Shown piece after piece: positions 52,801-61,720 of a stretch of 64,000 nucleotides of DNA. The position numbers and the translations under genes were made by a program. The stretch's first letter is position 1. Every line of letters begins with the position of its first letter. The notes under the pieces are model-generated. The model saw only the letters and a program-made list of their open reading frames with translations, was not told the origin of the DNA and made no database searches. Location of the stretch: the NCBI GenBank assembly GCA_024734555.1, contig JANPWX010000455.1, positions 248,001-312,000 of the forward strand, written 5' to 3'. Source of the DNA: Trochalopteron elliotii (Eukaryota; Chordata; Aves; Passeriformes; Leiothrichidae).

Positions 52801-54382
52801 CCTTTCTTAGAGAGGCATCAGAATAACCTGATGCCAGAGGTAAAGGCAGTGGTGCAGGGTTGCTCACAGCAAAGTGCCTCCACAAGTCTGTCTCCCCTGA
52901 AGAAAGCAGGCATCATTCCCACAGCCCCACTCAATCCAACACCCTCAAATCAACCTCAACCGGGAAAAATGCAGAGGAGGAGAAGCAACATGGAGATTTT
53001 TGCCCTTTTACTAAACTTTGCTGTGCAGTCCAGGCATACTTTAAGCATTAGGCAAAATGAATGGGGTTTCCAGCAAGGCTGGTGGGTTTATGGCTCTTTC
53101 CTGGGAGTAACCACCACATCTCCTCATGCTGCAGGAACTAAGGCAGTGGAGGCACAGTTCATCAACCAGACAGCACGTAGGGCAGGAGGGTGTTTTTTCC
53201 TCAGTGTGACTTAGTGAATAAAGGAAGATTTATACCTGTATTTCTCAAGAGCGGCAACGAGACTTGCCCAAAGTTTTGCTCTGCATTCTTGGTCGAGAGA
53301 CAGCTCTAATATCTTAACAGGAGAGTTCTGAGCAAATGTTTCTGTTCCTCTGAAATGACTTATTTGTCATAGCCTCAGGCATCCCCAGACCATGACCTGT
53401 GTTTGAGGACAGCCACATGTGCTCTGAGCCCTGCAGCTCTGCCCCTGGCTGGCTGCAGATGGAGAGGCTGGTGGAGTAAAGGGGAGCAGGGGATGGTCAG
53501 ATGGGATGTGGGACTGCCCTCTCTGTCTGCTCTCTGCTCTCTTCTCTTTCAGGCAGATTTCTTCCCTGTATCACACACAAAACCTGCATCCTTTCCAGAC
53601 CTATACATCGATTATTCATGCAAGATTCAAGGCTTGTGCATAATTCCTGGTGAGATTTTTGCACATATTCCTCTCCCTGTTTGGTTCTTGCCCTCCAGCC
53701 CACAATCCTGCCAGTCCCTGGGGACTTTTCTCCTCTCCTCTCGAGGCACAAGGGACTCGCCTAAATTTGAAATGAGCTTTATACATCTCTTGTTTGTCAC
53801 ATTAACATTGCTACTGAATTCTCTCTCGCTTAAGGTTTAAGTACAGGCATTCGAGCACATGAATTTTGCAGACGTAATTCCCTTAAGGATTCTGCCTTCA
53901 GGAATGATAAAGTTACAGAGAGAGCAGCAATGGGGAAACTGCTGGGAAAAGAAGCAGCAGGCAGCGCTCAGCTTCCCTTCCAAACTCCAAGTGACATGTG
54001 CAGCCTCCTCCCTCTCAGGGATCCAGCAACGAGTTTTGGGCTGACAGTGCCCAAAATATGCAAAGCTGTCGGCCACTAAATGCACCTTCAGAGACAAAGG
54101 GCAGTGATCTGATCGCTGTCTCAAAGGGAAGGGCATGCTTAGCCAAACTGCCTGCTTGTTTGCTCTCCCTCCCAGAACAAGTCCTTAAGCCTAACAAAAA
54201 ATGAGTTCAGCAATCAGAGAATTAAACACAAGTGAAAAGAAACACGCAGAACAGAAGCTGAGAGGATGCTTGTTTTCTCTCCCTCCCCTTCCCCTGCTGT
54301 GAGACAGATCAGTCTCTATTTACCACAACACTGAGCCCCCTCCTCATTCTTCTGCCTTGAGCTGAACTCAGGGGAAGCTTAC
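49869..54382 (-). other. GPR26 intron 1
   Basis: The 4,514-bp intron has a gtaagc donor (54382 downwards) and acceptor tcacacag (ending at 49869). No transposon copy is recognised. Open frames inside (for example 127 codons at 52831-53214 and 145 codons at 53403-53840, plus strand) have no recognisable similarity. Confidence 0.8.
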
Positions 54383-55050
54383 CTGGGGTGGATGTCCACA
54401 AGCAGCACCAGGGTCTGCATAGTGATCACGTCGATCCGCTTGCAGTGGAACCGTGCCACCTTCAGCACTTTGAGATACGTGAAGCACAGGACCACCAGGG
54501 AGAGGAGGAAGCTGAGGGCGTGAAAGACCCCCGTGAAAATCACAAACTGTGTCCTATCCTCTGGTCTCTTGCTGTAGAGTGTGCAGGAGGCGTAGAGGTG
54601 ATGGAAACCCACCCAGGAGAGAGAAGCTGCCACTATGGGGAACGACGCCGAGTGCAACCACGTGTAGCTGAGGATGAGAGCGGCGTCTCGGAACCTCATC
54701 TTGGAGTGGTAACTCAGGGGGAAGACCACGGCAATCCACCTGTCAATGCTCAAAGCTGCCATGCTCAGCATGGAGTTGGTGGTGAGGAAAGTCTCCAGGA
54801 AGCCCACGGCGTGGCAGACCTGATCTCCCGCCGGCTGACTTTTGTAAATGATCCCGGCCAAGGTCAGGGGCATGCTGGAGACGGCCATCAACAGGTTGCA
54901 GAAGGTGAGGTTGAGGATGAACAACCCCGGGACCTGCTTGCGGATGTCGGCGCTGTACAGGAAGCACATCAGCACCAGGACGTTGGCCAGCAGGGCCACG
55001 AGCATCAGCACCACCACCACGAAAGCCAGCAGCAGCTCCCAGATGCTCAT
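54383..55050 (-). CDS. GPR26: GPR26 exon 1: start codon to TM5 and third loop
   Basis: The exon encodes residues 1-222 and two bases of Ser223. The start MSIWELL follows an ACC-ATG-A context. TM1 covers about residues 6-31, TM2 43-66, TM3 80-105, TM4 about 123-147 and TM5 about 167-192. Cys79 (AGDQVC) and the Cys of YASCTLYS are the expected disulfide pair. The third-helix motif is D-R-W (residues 103-105) instead of D-R-Y. The usual TM2 Asp (2.50) appears to be Asn (C-N-L-L, residue 52); both features match the human protein as I recall it. The exon ends within KRIDVITMQTLVLLVDIHP. The amino terminus is very short with no N-glycosylation site. Confidence 0.97.
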
Positions 55051-55057
55051 GGTGCAT
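54743..55057 (-). other. Upstream ATG and out-of-frame uORF overlapping GPR26 start
   Basis: On the minus strand an ATG at 55057-55055 sits 7 nt upstream of the GPR26 start codon, in the context ACC-ATG-C, within the string gaccatgcaccatgagc. Its frame stays open for 104 codons to a stop ending at 54743, overlapping the receptor coding sequence in another frame. If the mRNA begins upstream of it, scanning ribosomes would meet this ATG first, which could lower GPR26 translation. The encoded peptide is rich in Gly, His, Pro and Arg and is unlikely to have a function of its own. Confidence 0.6.
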
Positions 55058-55445
55058 GGTCAGGTCACAGCAGGGACATCTCCGAAACTGCTCCTCGCCG
55101 GCACCGGGGGACCGCGGTGCGAGGTGCCCCCGCCTCGCCCTCCTCCCCGGCCCGCCCGCTCCCCTGCATGCCCTCCCTGTTCTTAGAGGAGCTGCAGATT
55201 TCTCCTCCAACCTCCCCCTCCTCGCTGCTCCTTTCCACGTCAACGCTTCTTCCCGAGACGTGCACGAAAAGCACTGGGAATGCCCATCAAACTGCGAGGA
55301 GGGCTTAAAAAAAAATATATCAGCAGGACTGAACCACTGTCTGCCGTCGGTCCGTTCTGAGGAGGGCACGTTGTTCTGAGGAGCTGCTCTCCTGAGATCC
55401 CTAACTGTCAGCCCCAAGCTTGCGAGCAAGCCACCGAGTGAATTG

Positions 55446-55525
55446 TGCTCTCTTTCTCCCCTTGCTTTTCTGCCTCTCTCTCCCTCTCTCTGCCTTTCTC
55501 TCCTCTCCCCTCCCCTCTCCTCCAA
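55446..55525 (+). repeat. CT-rich polypyrimidine tract
   Basis: About 80 bp are almost pure C and T on the plus strand (ctctctttctccccttgctt, ctctctctccctctctctgc, ctctcccctcccctctcc). It lies about 400 bp upstream of the GPR26 start codon, in the presumed promoter. Such GA/CT tracts in promoters can bind GAGA-type or Sp/KLF-type factors and can be nuclease-sensitive. Confidence 0.85.
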
Positions 55526-56814
55526 GCCTCACTCCCTTCCAGGCTGAATGTAACCTGCTTTTTATGATCACAGATAAAAACCCCATTAATGGATTAAAGC
55601 ATGCACACTGCTGGTGATTCGCAAACGTGATTATGTCATCCCTGCTCCACAACCCCTCCCCTTCTCCCTGCGACCGTGACTAGACTTTCCTCAAGAGAAA
55701 TCCCATGCTTTCATCTAATTGATTTAGCCATTAATTTGCAAACAAGCCTTGTAGGAGAATTCCTGCACTCCAGCGTGTTCCCTACGTTTCGGTGCATCCC
55801 TTGCAGTGCTGCTGTTGCTCTCAGCCAGGGCAGGGGCTTTCTTTTCTCTTCATTAGCTGCGCTTAAAGAGATGAGAGGAAAATGGATATATTCTGCTACT
55901 TCTCTGGAGCTGTCATTAGGCTACGGGAATGGTTTTACTGCTCGGGTTCAGCACTTTGCAGTTCGTCGTCTCCAAACACCACGCGGAGGAGGAAACTGAT
56001 CGCTTCCTCTCTTGCCTTAAAAGCAGGGCAATCAAAGCCCAGATGCCAGAGCCGCATGCACAAGGTCACAGAGCAGGTGAGGGGCAGGGGCAGCATCGTG
56101 CTGCAGGTACCTTTATCCACTCAGTCTTTATCATCTCCAAGAGTTTCTCCTTCCTCCTAATCAAAGCCTTCCTCCCCGTCAGGGTGAGCACCCCGTGAGA
56201 TCAAAACTGAAAAGCAGCTTGGCAAAGGAAATGAGGAAGGAGTCTGACTTGCACATAATTAGGTGTCAAAATTAAGTTTGTTTTAAAGGACGGAGCTGTT
56301 TTCTCATCGCTTTTCCTGTCTCTTTAAATCAGTTTTAACTGGGGAGGCTGCGAGTTTGTGAGCAATCAGGACAGCTTTCTGATCAAGGCAGCCAAGCTTT
56401 AATCCCTGCACAATAAAAAGGCAAAAGATACCCTGCAGCACACAGTTCTTGGGGCTCAGTAAGTGCCTCTGCACGTGTAGGAGAGCTCGATGCTCGGGCA
56501 GTTTTCCCTCGGAGCCCTTCAGAGCTGAGCATCTCCACGAGCAGCAGCTGTTCCCTGCAGCTCAGGAGTAGAGCTGGCACCCTGCACGCTGCCAGAGCTT
56601 GGCATGTTGGAGAAAAAAAACCTCTTTCACTTCAGCTTTCGGTTTGTTTTGTTTTCAAAAGCCAGGCTTTAAAGGGCTGATGGAGCCATCAAAGGAGCAG
56701 CTCAGGGTGCAGAGCCCAGGTGTGTCCCTCAGCCCTGGGAGTTCCCTGTTCCCAGAAGACGACTCCTCATGCTGAGGGGATGAGGAGAGAACTACAGTGA
56801 CTGTCTGTTTTCCA

Positions 56815-56975
56815 AAGTCAGTGAAGTGGTGGAGTGACCATCCCTGGAAGTGTTCCAAGAATGTGTGGATGTGGCATTTGAGGACGTGGCTTAGTGGTGA
56901 ATGTGGTGGTGGTGTTGGGTTGATGGCTGGGCTTGATGATCTTAGAGGAACCTTCCAACCTTAGTGATCCCATGA
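56815..56975 (+). mobile_element. CR1 LINE 3' tail
   Basis: Sense CR1: gtggtggagtgaccatccct, ggaagtgttccaagaatgtg, ggcatttgaggacgtggctt and ggcttgatgatcttagagga, ending in accttagtgatccc. Confidence 0.88.
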
Positions 56976-58130
56976 GAAAAGCCTAAATGTGACCCATTCT
57001 TTAAATATGAGGGCTTGTTGCTCTCTTAGAGGAGGTGGATTAAGGAAATGAGGGAGAAGATGAAGGTTTTGCTGCTGCTCCACGACACCAGAACCTCAGC
57101 AAGTTTCCTCCTTGGGTAGGAAGCAACAGCTCTGCTGAGAGGGGTGTCCAAGGGACAGTCAAGGACAGCTTAAATCCTCAAAGCTCAGCAGGCAAAGGCA
57201 GCTGCAGGACCACGGAAAGGTGCTGTGTGAGCTGGGAGCCACTGTGAAGAAAAATGTGGGAAAACTTGCTAGGAAAAACAGGGGGGAAAGAATGGGAAAT
57301 CCTGGTGGTACATGTATGTGAGGCAGGAGCTGTGTGACCACGGTGAAGGGGAAACTCACCCCCATCTGGCATCAAGGTGACCCTCCTTCCCACACTCAGC
57401 CTCCTCCTGGGCTCAAATGACCCTACGATTCCCCAGCTGCACAAGGATTGGGGAGTTCAGGCTTTTCCTCTGCCTTCAGTGCACAAGGCTGTGGGTTTAC
57501 CAGGGTGGTTTCCTGACACAGCATGCTGTTATCCCTTCAGTGAGCTCTGGTGCCTCCAGGATTGAAAAGCTCTGCTCCTGAGTAATTCCCTGCTGTGATG
57601 GGGCTCTGGCATCAGTGTCAAGCCCGGGTGAACAGTGGGGGAGGAAATTCATGCCCGGAGAAAAAGGATTAGGAATGGCAGTGGGGGAAAAAGGATTCTC
57701 CCTAAACGATAGATGTGAAATAATGGGAGGCAGAATGAGAGAGTTCAGTGAAGCTGTGATGGAATATAGAAGGAAAATCCACAATCAAGAGGAAAACCTT
57801 TGTAGATACCAGAAGGAAGCTGAAGTTTTCTCTCAGTGAGTAATTTGACTCTCGCTGTGTATCTTGTATTCTGAAGGCCCAAGTGATTTACATAACTAAT
57901 TCCCCTGTTGCTAATCCTTGCAGCAGAGGGGGTTTGCTGAACACTTCTGGGTTTATTTATCGTGTGTACCCGAGGGAGCATGATGGACCCATGAAATGCC
58001 TTCATTTTATACAAAGCAGGAGGAAAGGATCTGCTGGGCATCTGTTGAGGGCTAAGCCCAGCTGTCAATGAGCACTGCTCAGTCACTGCCCCTTCCCCAG
58101 GGGATGGAATCCTGGGATGGAACTGTGGGA

Positions 58131-58187
58131 TAGGATCACAGAGTCATTTGGCTTAGAACAGACTCCAAGACCATCGAGTCTAAGGAA
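58131..58187 (-). mobile_element. CR1 LINE terminal scrap
   Basis: About 57 bp read ggatcacagagtcatttggc, ttagaacagactccaagacc and atcgagtctaagg. This is the antisense of the very 3' end of CR1 and is diverged. It lies 60 bp before the first copy of the 88-bp direct repeat. Confidence 0.55.
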
Positions 58188-58246
58188 GACAAGGAAGCTC
58201 TTTAGGCACTTGTGTGGGTCAACTTTGGTTTCTCTTCAACCTTCAC

Positions 58247-58334
58247 TCTGGGATTTAAACTGTCCTGGGCAAAGCACTGGATATTTGAAATGCAGAGGAA
58301 GAAGGAAGCCAGTTGCTAATTTAAAGACCCCAAA
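58247..58334 (+). repeat. 88-bp direct repeat, copy 1
   Basis: This segment is repeated at 60107-60194 with four differences (58251 g/a, 58259 a/g, 58270 c/g, 58275 c/t) and a perfect 59-bp run at 58276-58334. It ends in gttgctaatttaaagacccc. Flanking sequences of the two copies do not match. I do not recognise it as CR1 or LTR. Confidence 0.95.
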
Positions 58335-59655
58335 ACCCTTGGCAGGGTTGCTTGATGGAGACAAGCCACAGGTCTGTCCCTCTTTGGGGTGTCAGAGGTG
58401 ACCTTTACACCTCCCCTGTCACCTTCACCGACCAAAAATCAATTTGCTTCATCCCCTACCCTCCCTAGCCCCAGATAACCAGCATCACCCAGTGGATTCT
58501 TGCCTGGCTCCTTCCTCTCCAGCAGGTCCCATGTGTGGCACTCTGGGACTAACTGGGAGTTCCTGGCCAGCCAGATGGTTTCTCATGGGCCACCACTCTG
58601 GGGTTGTGGGGAGAGAAACCCTCCACTGATTCAGCTCACAGCCCTGGAGCTGAAAGTGCCAGGACAGCTCCACAGCTGCTCCCCAGAGCCCCTCCTGGTG
58701 AATTATTCACGCTCGGGCTGTGGCTGCTCCTTTGCTTCACGGAATTAAAGAAACATCAGGCACGTGGCTGGTACTCCTGGCACTTCTGCCTGCTGGATGG
58801 GCTTTTAAGGACTCTTAGGGCAGCTGAGGAAATCAAATCGAGCCAGGAAGAGCAGAAAGCCGTGGGAAGCTTCTGAGGCAGGGAGGTTTGTGGGTGGATG
58901 TGTGTGTAGGTGGATGGCAGAGCTCTCTCCTTCCCTGAGCTCCTTTGGAGCCAGGTGAGAGTTTCCTTCCTGGGGATCAATTAGGGGATGAGCAGTAACT
59001 CATCCCCTAACTCAAGCTCAGTGACTTGGTCCCTCTGTGTTATTCTGACAAATGCAGGATGTTAAATGACATATTCCAGCACGGGCTCTGGTTCACAATT
59101 CACATTTTAGAATCACTCCCTATCAGCACCATCAGTGATGCAGATATTGAGTCACACTTCATCTTCATATGGAGCTCTGTGAGAACAGCATTCTTTTAAC
59201 GGAGACAGTGCGTGGATGTACCTGCTTTATTTGGTTTACCTCAAAGACAAAAAGGGGGGCTCGAAATAGAGCTTGGGCATTAGATTTTAATTGCACTGCC
59301 GTTTCTCACCCCAGGAAATATTTATTAACAAAAAGTAATTAGGTACATTTAAATGCTTTTAAAGATATAAGAGACCTCTGGTTTGGTTTTCTGATTTTTT
59401 TTTTGTTCTCAACCTATTTTTACTCCTCGCCTCTTGCTTAATGCTAATGAATAAAAGAGTAACTAATGGGAAAATTAACATCCTTGAGAGATGCTGAAAA
59501 ACTCCAATTAAACAAACAAAATTCCATCTTATTTAAATGAAATTAAATTAGTAGATCCATAATATTACAGCCTGTAGAATTATTCAGCACACACCAACAC
59601 CCTTCCTGTTTCAAACTTTTCTAGAAAGAATGATTTCCAGCCTCCAGGAACTGTT

Positions 59656-59860
59656 GAAATATTATTATAGAATCTTAGAGTGGTTTGGGTTGGAAGGGAG
59701 CTTAAAGATCATCCGGTTCCAGCCCCTGCCATGGGCAGGGACACATTCCACTATCTCAGGCTGCTCCAAGCCCCAGTGTCCAACCTGGCCTTGGACACTT
59801 CCACAGATGGGGCAGTCACAGCTTTTCTGGGCACCCTGTGCCAGTTTCCCTTTTCCCTTT
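59656..59860 (-). mobile_element. CR1 LINE 3' tail
   Basis: Antisense CR1: atagaatcttagagtggttt, gggttggaagggagctta, cctgccatgggcagggacac, ccagtgtccaacctggcctt, ending around ttttctgggcaccctgtgcc. Confidence 0.92.
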
Positions 59861-60106
59861 GTCTCTAGGATGCTTTTTGCAGCAGCTGAAAGAGAATTGT
59901 CTTTGCTGCCTTGTGAATTGATGTAGCAGCCTGAGCTTTGCTTTGCCTTGGGAAGTTTGTTCTTGTTCAGGGGACCTGGAAAGGTCTTGAAGAGATTTAG
60001 GGACCTGTATCCAAGTGGGAAGGTGATGGAACTGGAAGGTTTTTATTCAGGGAAAGGAATTAGCTCGGGGTGGCCTGTCATAATGTCACCTATGATGTGC
60101 TGTTAT

Positions 60107-60194
60107 TCTGAGATTTAAGCTGTCCTGGGGAAAGTACTGGATATTTGAAATGCAGAGGAAGAAGGAAGCCAGTTGCTAATTTAAAGACCCCAAA
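60107..60194 (+). repeat. 88-bp direct repeat, copy 2
   Basis: This is the second copy of the segment at 58247-58334, in the same orientation and 1,860 bp away, with four mismatches. After it the sequences diverge at once (aatatttttgg here against aacccttgg in copy 1). Before it there is also no shared flank. Confidence 0.95.
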
Positions 60195-61555
60195 TATTTT
60201 TGGCTGTCTGAAGACAGGTGAAGCAAATTAATTCCCAATTTTTTTAGGAGGAAAGGTAGGACTGAATTTGCTAGATATTACATTTCATATTGGCCCTATA
60301 TGTGATACAAGTGATATAAGTGACACCTGTCACATCCACACTGCTCTAGATAGAACTTGTTCCCTTTACCCTGTACTCCTTCAAAATGTCAGAGCAGAAA
60401 TCACTTTTGTCACACTTGCTCTTTTTAGATGTGTGGTATTTCAATTTCCTCTTGTTTTAAACTGGGCTGGCTCCTTCTCACTCAGCAAAGATGAAAATAG
60501 AGGCTTGAACAGAAGGCTTTCAAAATGATACGTAGATGTCAGTGCCTGCTTCTATATAAAAAGTCATACATGAGCATGCACCCTTGTAAACTTCCATTTA
60601 GCAATTAGCTAAGTATTTCATTTTTCATAATTTCCCCTACTATAGCAACTTTGTGTGGACATTCTATCCATTTCTTTGCATGACATGTCCGTTATTAATC
60701 TTATTATCTTGTGATTGCAATATTTGATTTTTGCATCTTGGTTGGTTTGGGGTTTGCTTTGTTCAGGTTTGTTTTTTTTTTAAACTGAACAGAATAGCAT
60801 TTCTGCTTTTTCTAATAAGTTCTGCAGGGGAGGAGGTTATGGTACATATGGGGATGATCTAACCAGATATGTCTGTTTTATTAACGAAGGATATTTGGAT
60901 CTCTGCCGCAGGCTGGGCAGAAGAGTTTGGGTTCAAAAATACATTTAATTTCCATGAGCATACACATTTTTTGCAGAGCTTGGTTTTGCTTTGCCTCCCT
61001 TACTCTGCTGAAATTTTGGACTTCAAGGCTCTGCTCCTTGTGTGTCACCTGCAAATTCTGCACAACTAATTTAAATATAATGTAAAGCTTATTAATATTA
61101 TTCTAGCTCAGGGAGGGAAACATCCAATTCATTCTCTCAGAGACTAAAAGACTCATTGCAAAGCAGTCTATTAAAGGCTTAAATTATGTCCCTGTAACAG
61201 CTCTTTTGGGGTTGTGATTCCCTTGGATCTGTGATATATTGACAAGGTTTTATAAGGCTTTCTTCACTGACAGCTTTTCTACAAGTCCAGTAGGTTTAAG
61301 GACTTTGAAATTCTAATTTTAATTATTGATTTAACTGGCTTACCGTGGTAATGAAGGAATTATGCAATCCCTTCAATAAACTCAGCAGCCTTTTAAAAAT
61401 ACATAAGTTATTTCCAGGCCATAGAATGGGAAGCACTATTAATGAGGTGTGGCCTGCCCTTGCCATCAGTTTGGCTTTTTCATTTTAAAATGTTATTACT
61501 GTAAAAGGGTTTTTGGTTAGAACTTGTAAATCTCAGTCAATATTTTACAAGTGAA

Positions 61556-61720
61556 ATAGAATCATAGAATGATTTGGGCTGAAAGTGACCTTAAAGATCA
61601 CCTCATTCCATCCCCCTGCCGTGGGCAGGGGAACCTTCTACTATCCCAGGTTACTCCAAGCCCCAGTGTCCAACCTGGCCTTGGACACTTCCAGGGATGG
61701 GGCATCCACAGCCTCAGTGA
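61556..61720 (-). mobile_element. CR1 LINE 3' tail
   Basis: Antisense CR1: atagaatcatagaatgattt, gggctgaaagtgacctta, ctgccgtgggcaggggaacc, ccagtgtccaacctggcctt and ggatggggcatccacagcc. The leading atagaatcatagaat is the CR1 terminal repeat in reverse. Confidence 0.93.

Larger units (their letters stand above)
44447..55050 (-). other. GPR26: GPR26 gene, complete coding region (3 exons)
   Basis: The coding parts are 55050-54383, 49868-49755 and 44678-44447 on the minus strand. The total is 1,014 bp, which is 337 codons plus a stop, the same length as I recall for human GPR26. All four splice sites are GT-AG and phases match (2 bases, then 2 bases of split codons). The product is a class A G protein-coupled receptor with seven hydrophobic segments. 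GPR26 is an orphan receptor of the brain, related to GPR78, and is reported to raise cAMP constitutively. It is convergent with CPXM2, as in human. Confidence 0.97.
54590..55660 (-). promoter_or_regulatory. GPR26: CpG-rich GPR26 exon 1 and promoter region
   Basis: The block around exon 1 is visibly CpG-rich (for example gccggcaccgggggaccgcgg near 55096 and gtctgccgtcggtccgttc near 55339), while sequence on either side is AT-rich. Upstream of the start codon, on the minus strand, is a purine-rich (plus-strand pyrimidine) tract at 55446-55525 and a TATA-like ATAAAAAG at 55565-55558. A start site near 55530 would give a 5' UTR of about 480 bp. The start-site estimate is inference only. Confidence 0.6.

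Noticed and set aside
54388..55308. 306-codon open frame on the plus strand, the longest in the window
   Set aside because: It is antisense to GPR26 exon 1 and is an effect of G/C-rich third positions there. Its product is a low-complexity run of His, Gln, Glu and Gly with no recognisable domain, while the minus strand encodes a clear seven-helix receptor.
54743..55525. 260-codon open frame on the minus strand
   Set aside because: It runs through the GPR26 5' UTR and an alternative frame of exon 1, with Arg/Glu/Gly-rich sequence from the purine tract. Only its internal ATG next to the GPR26 start is of interest, and that is listed separately.
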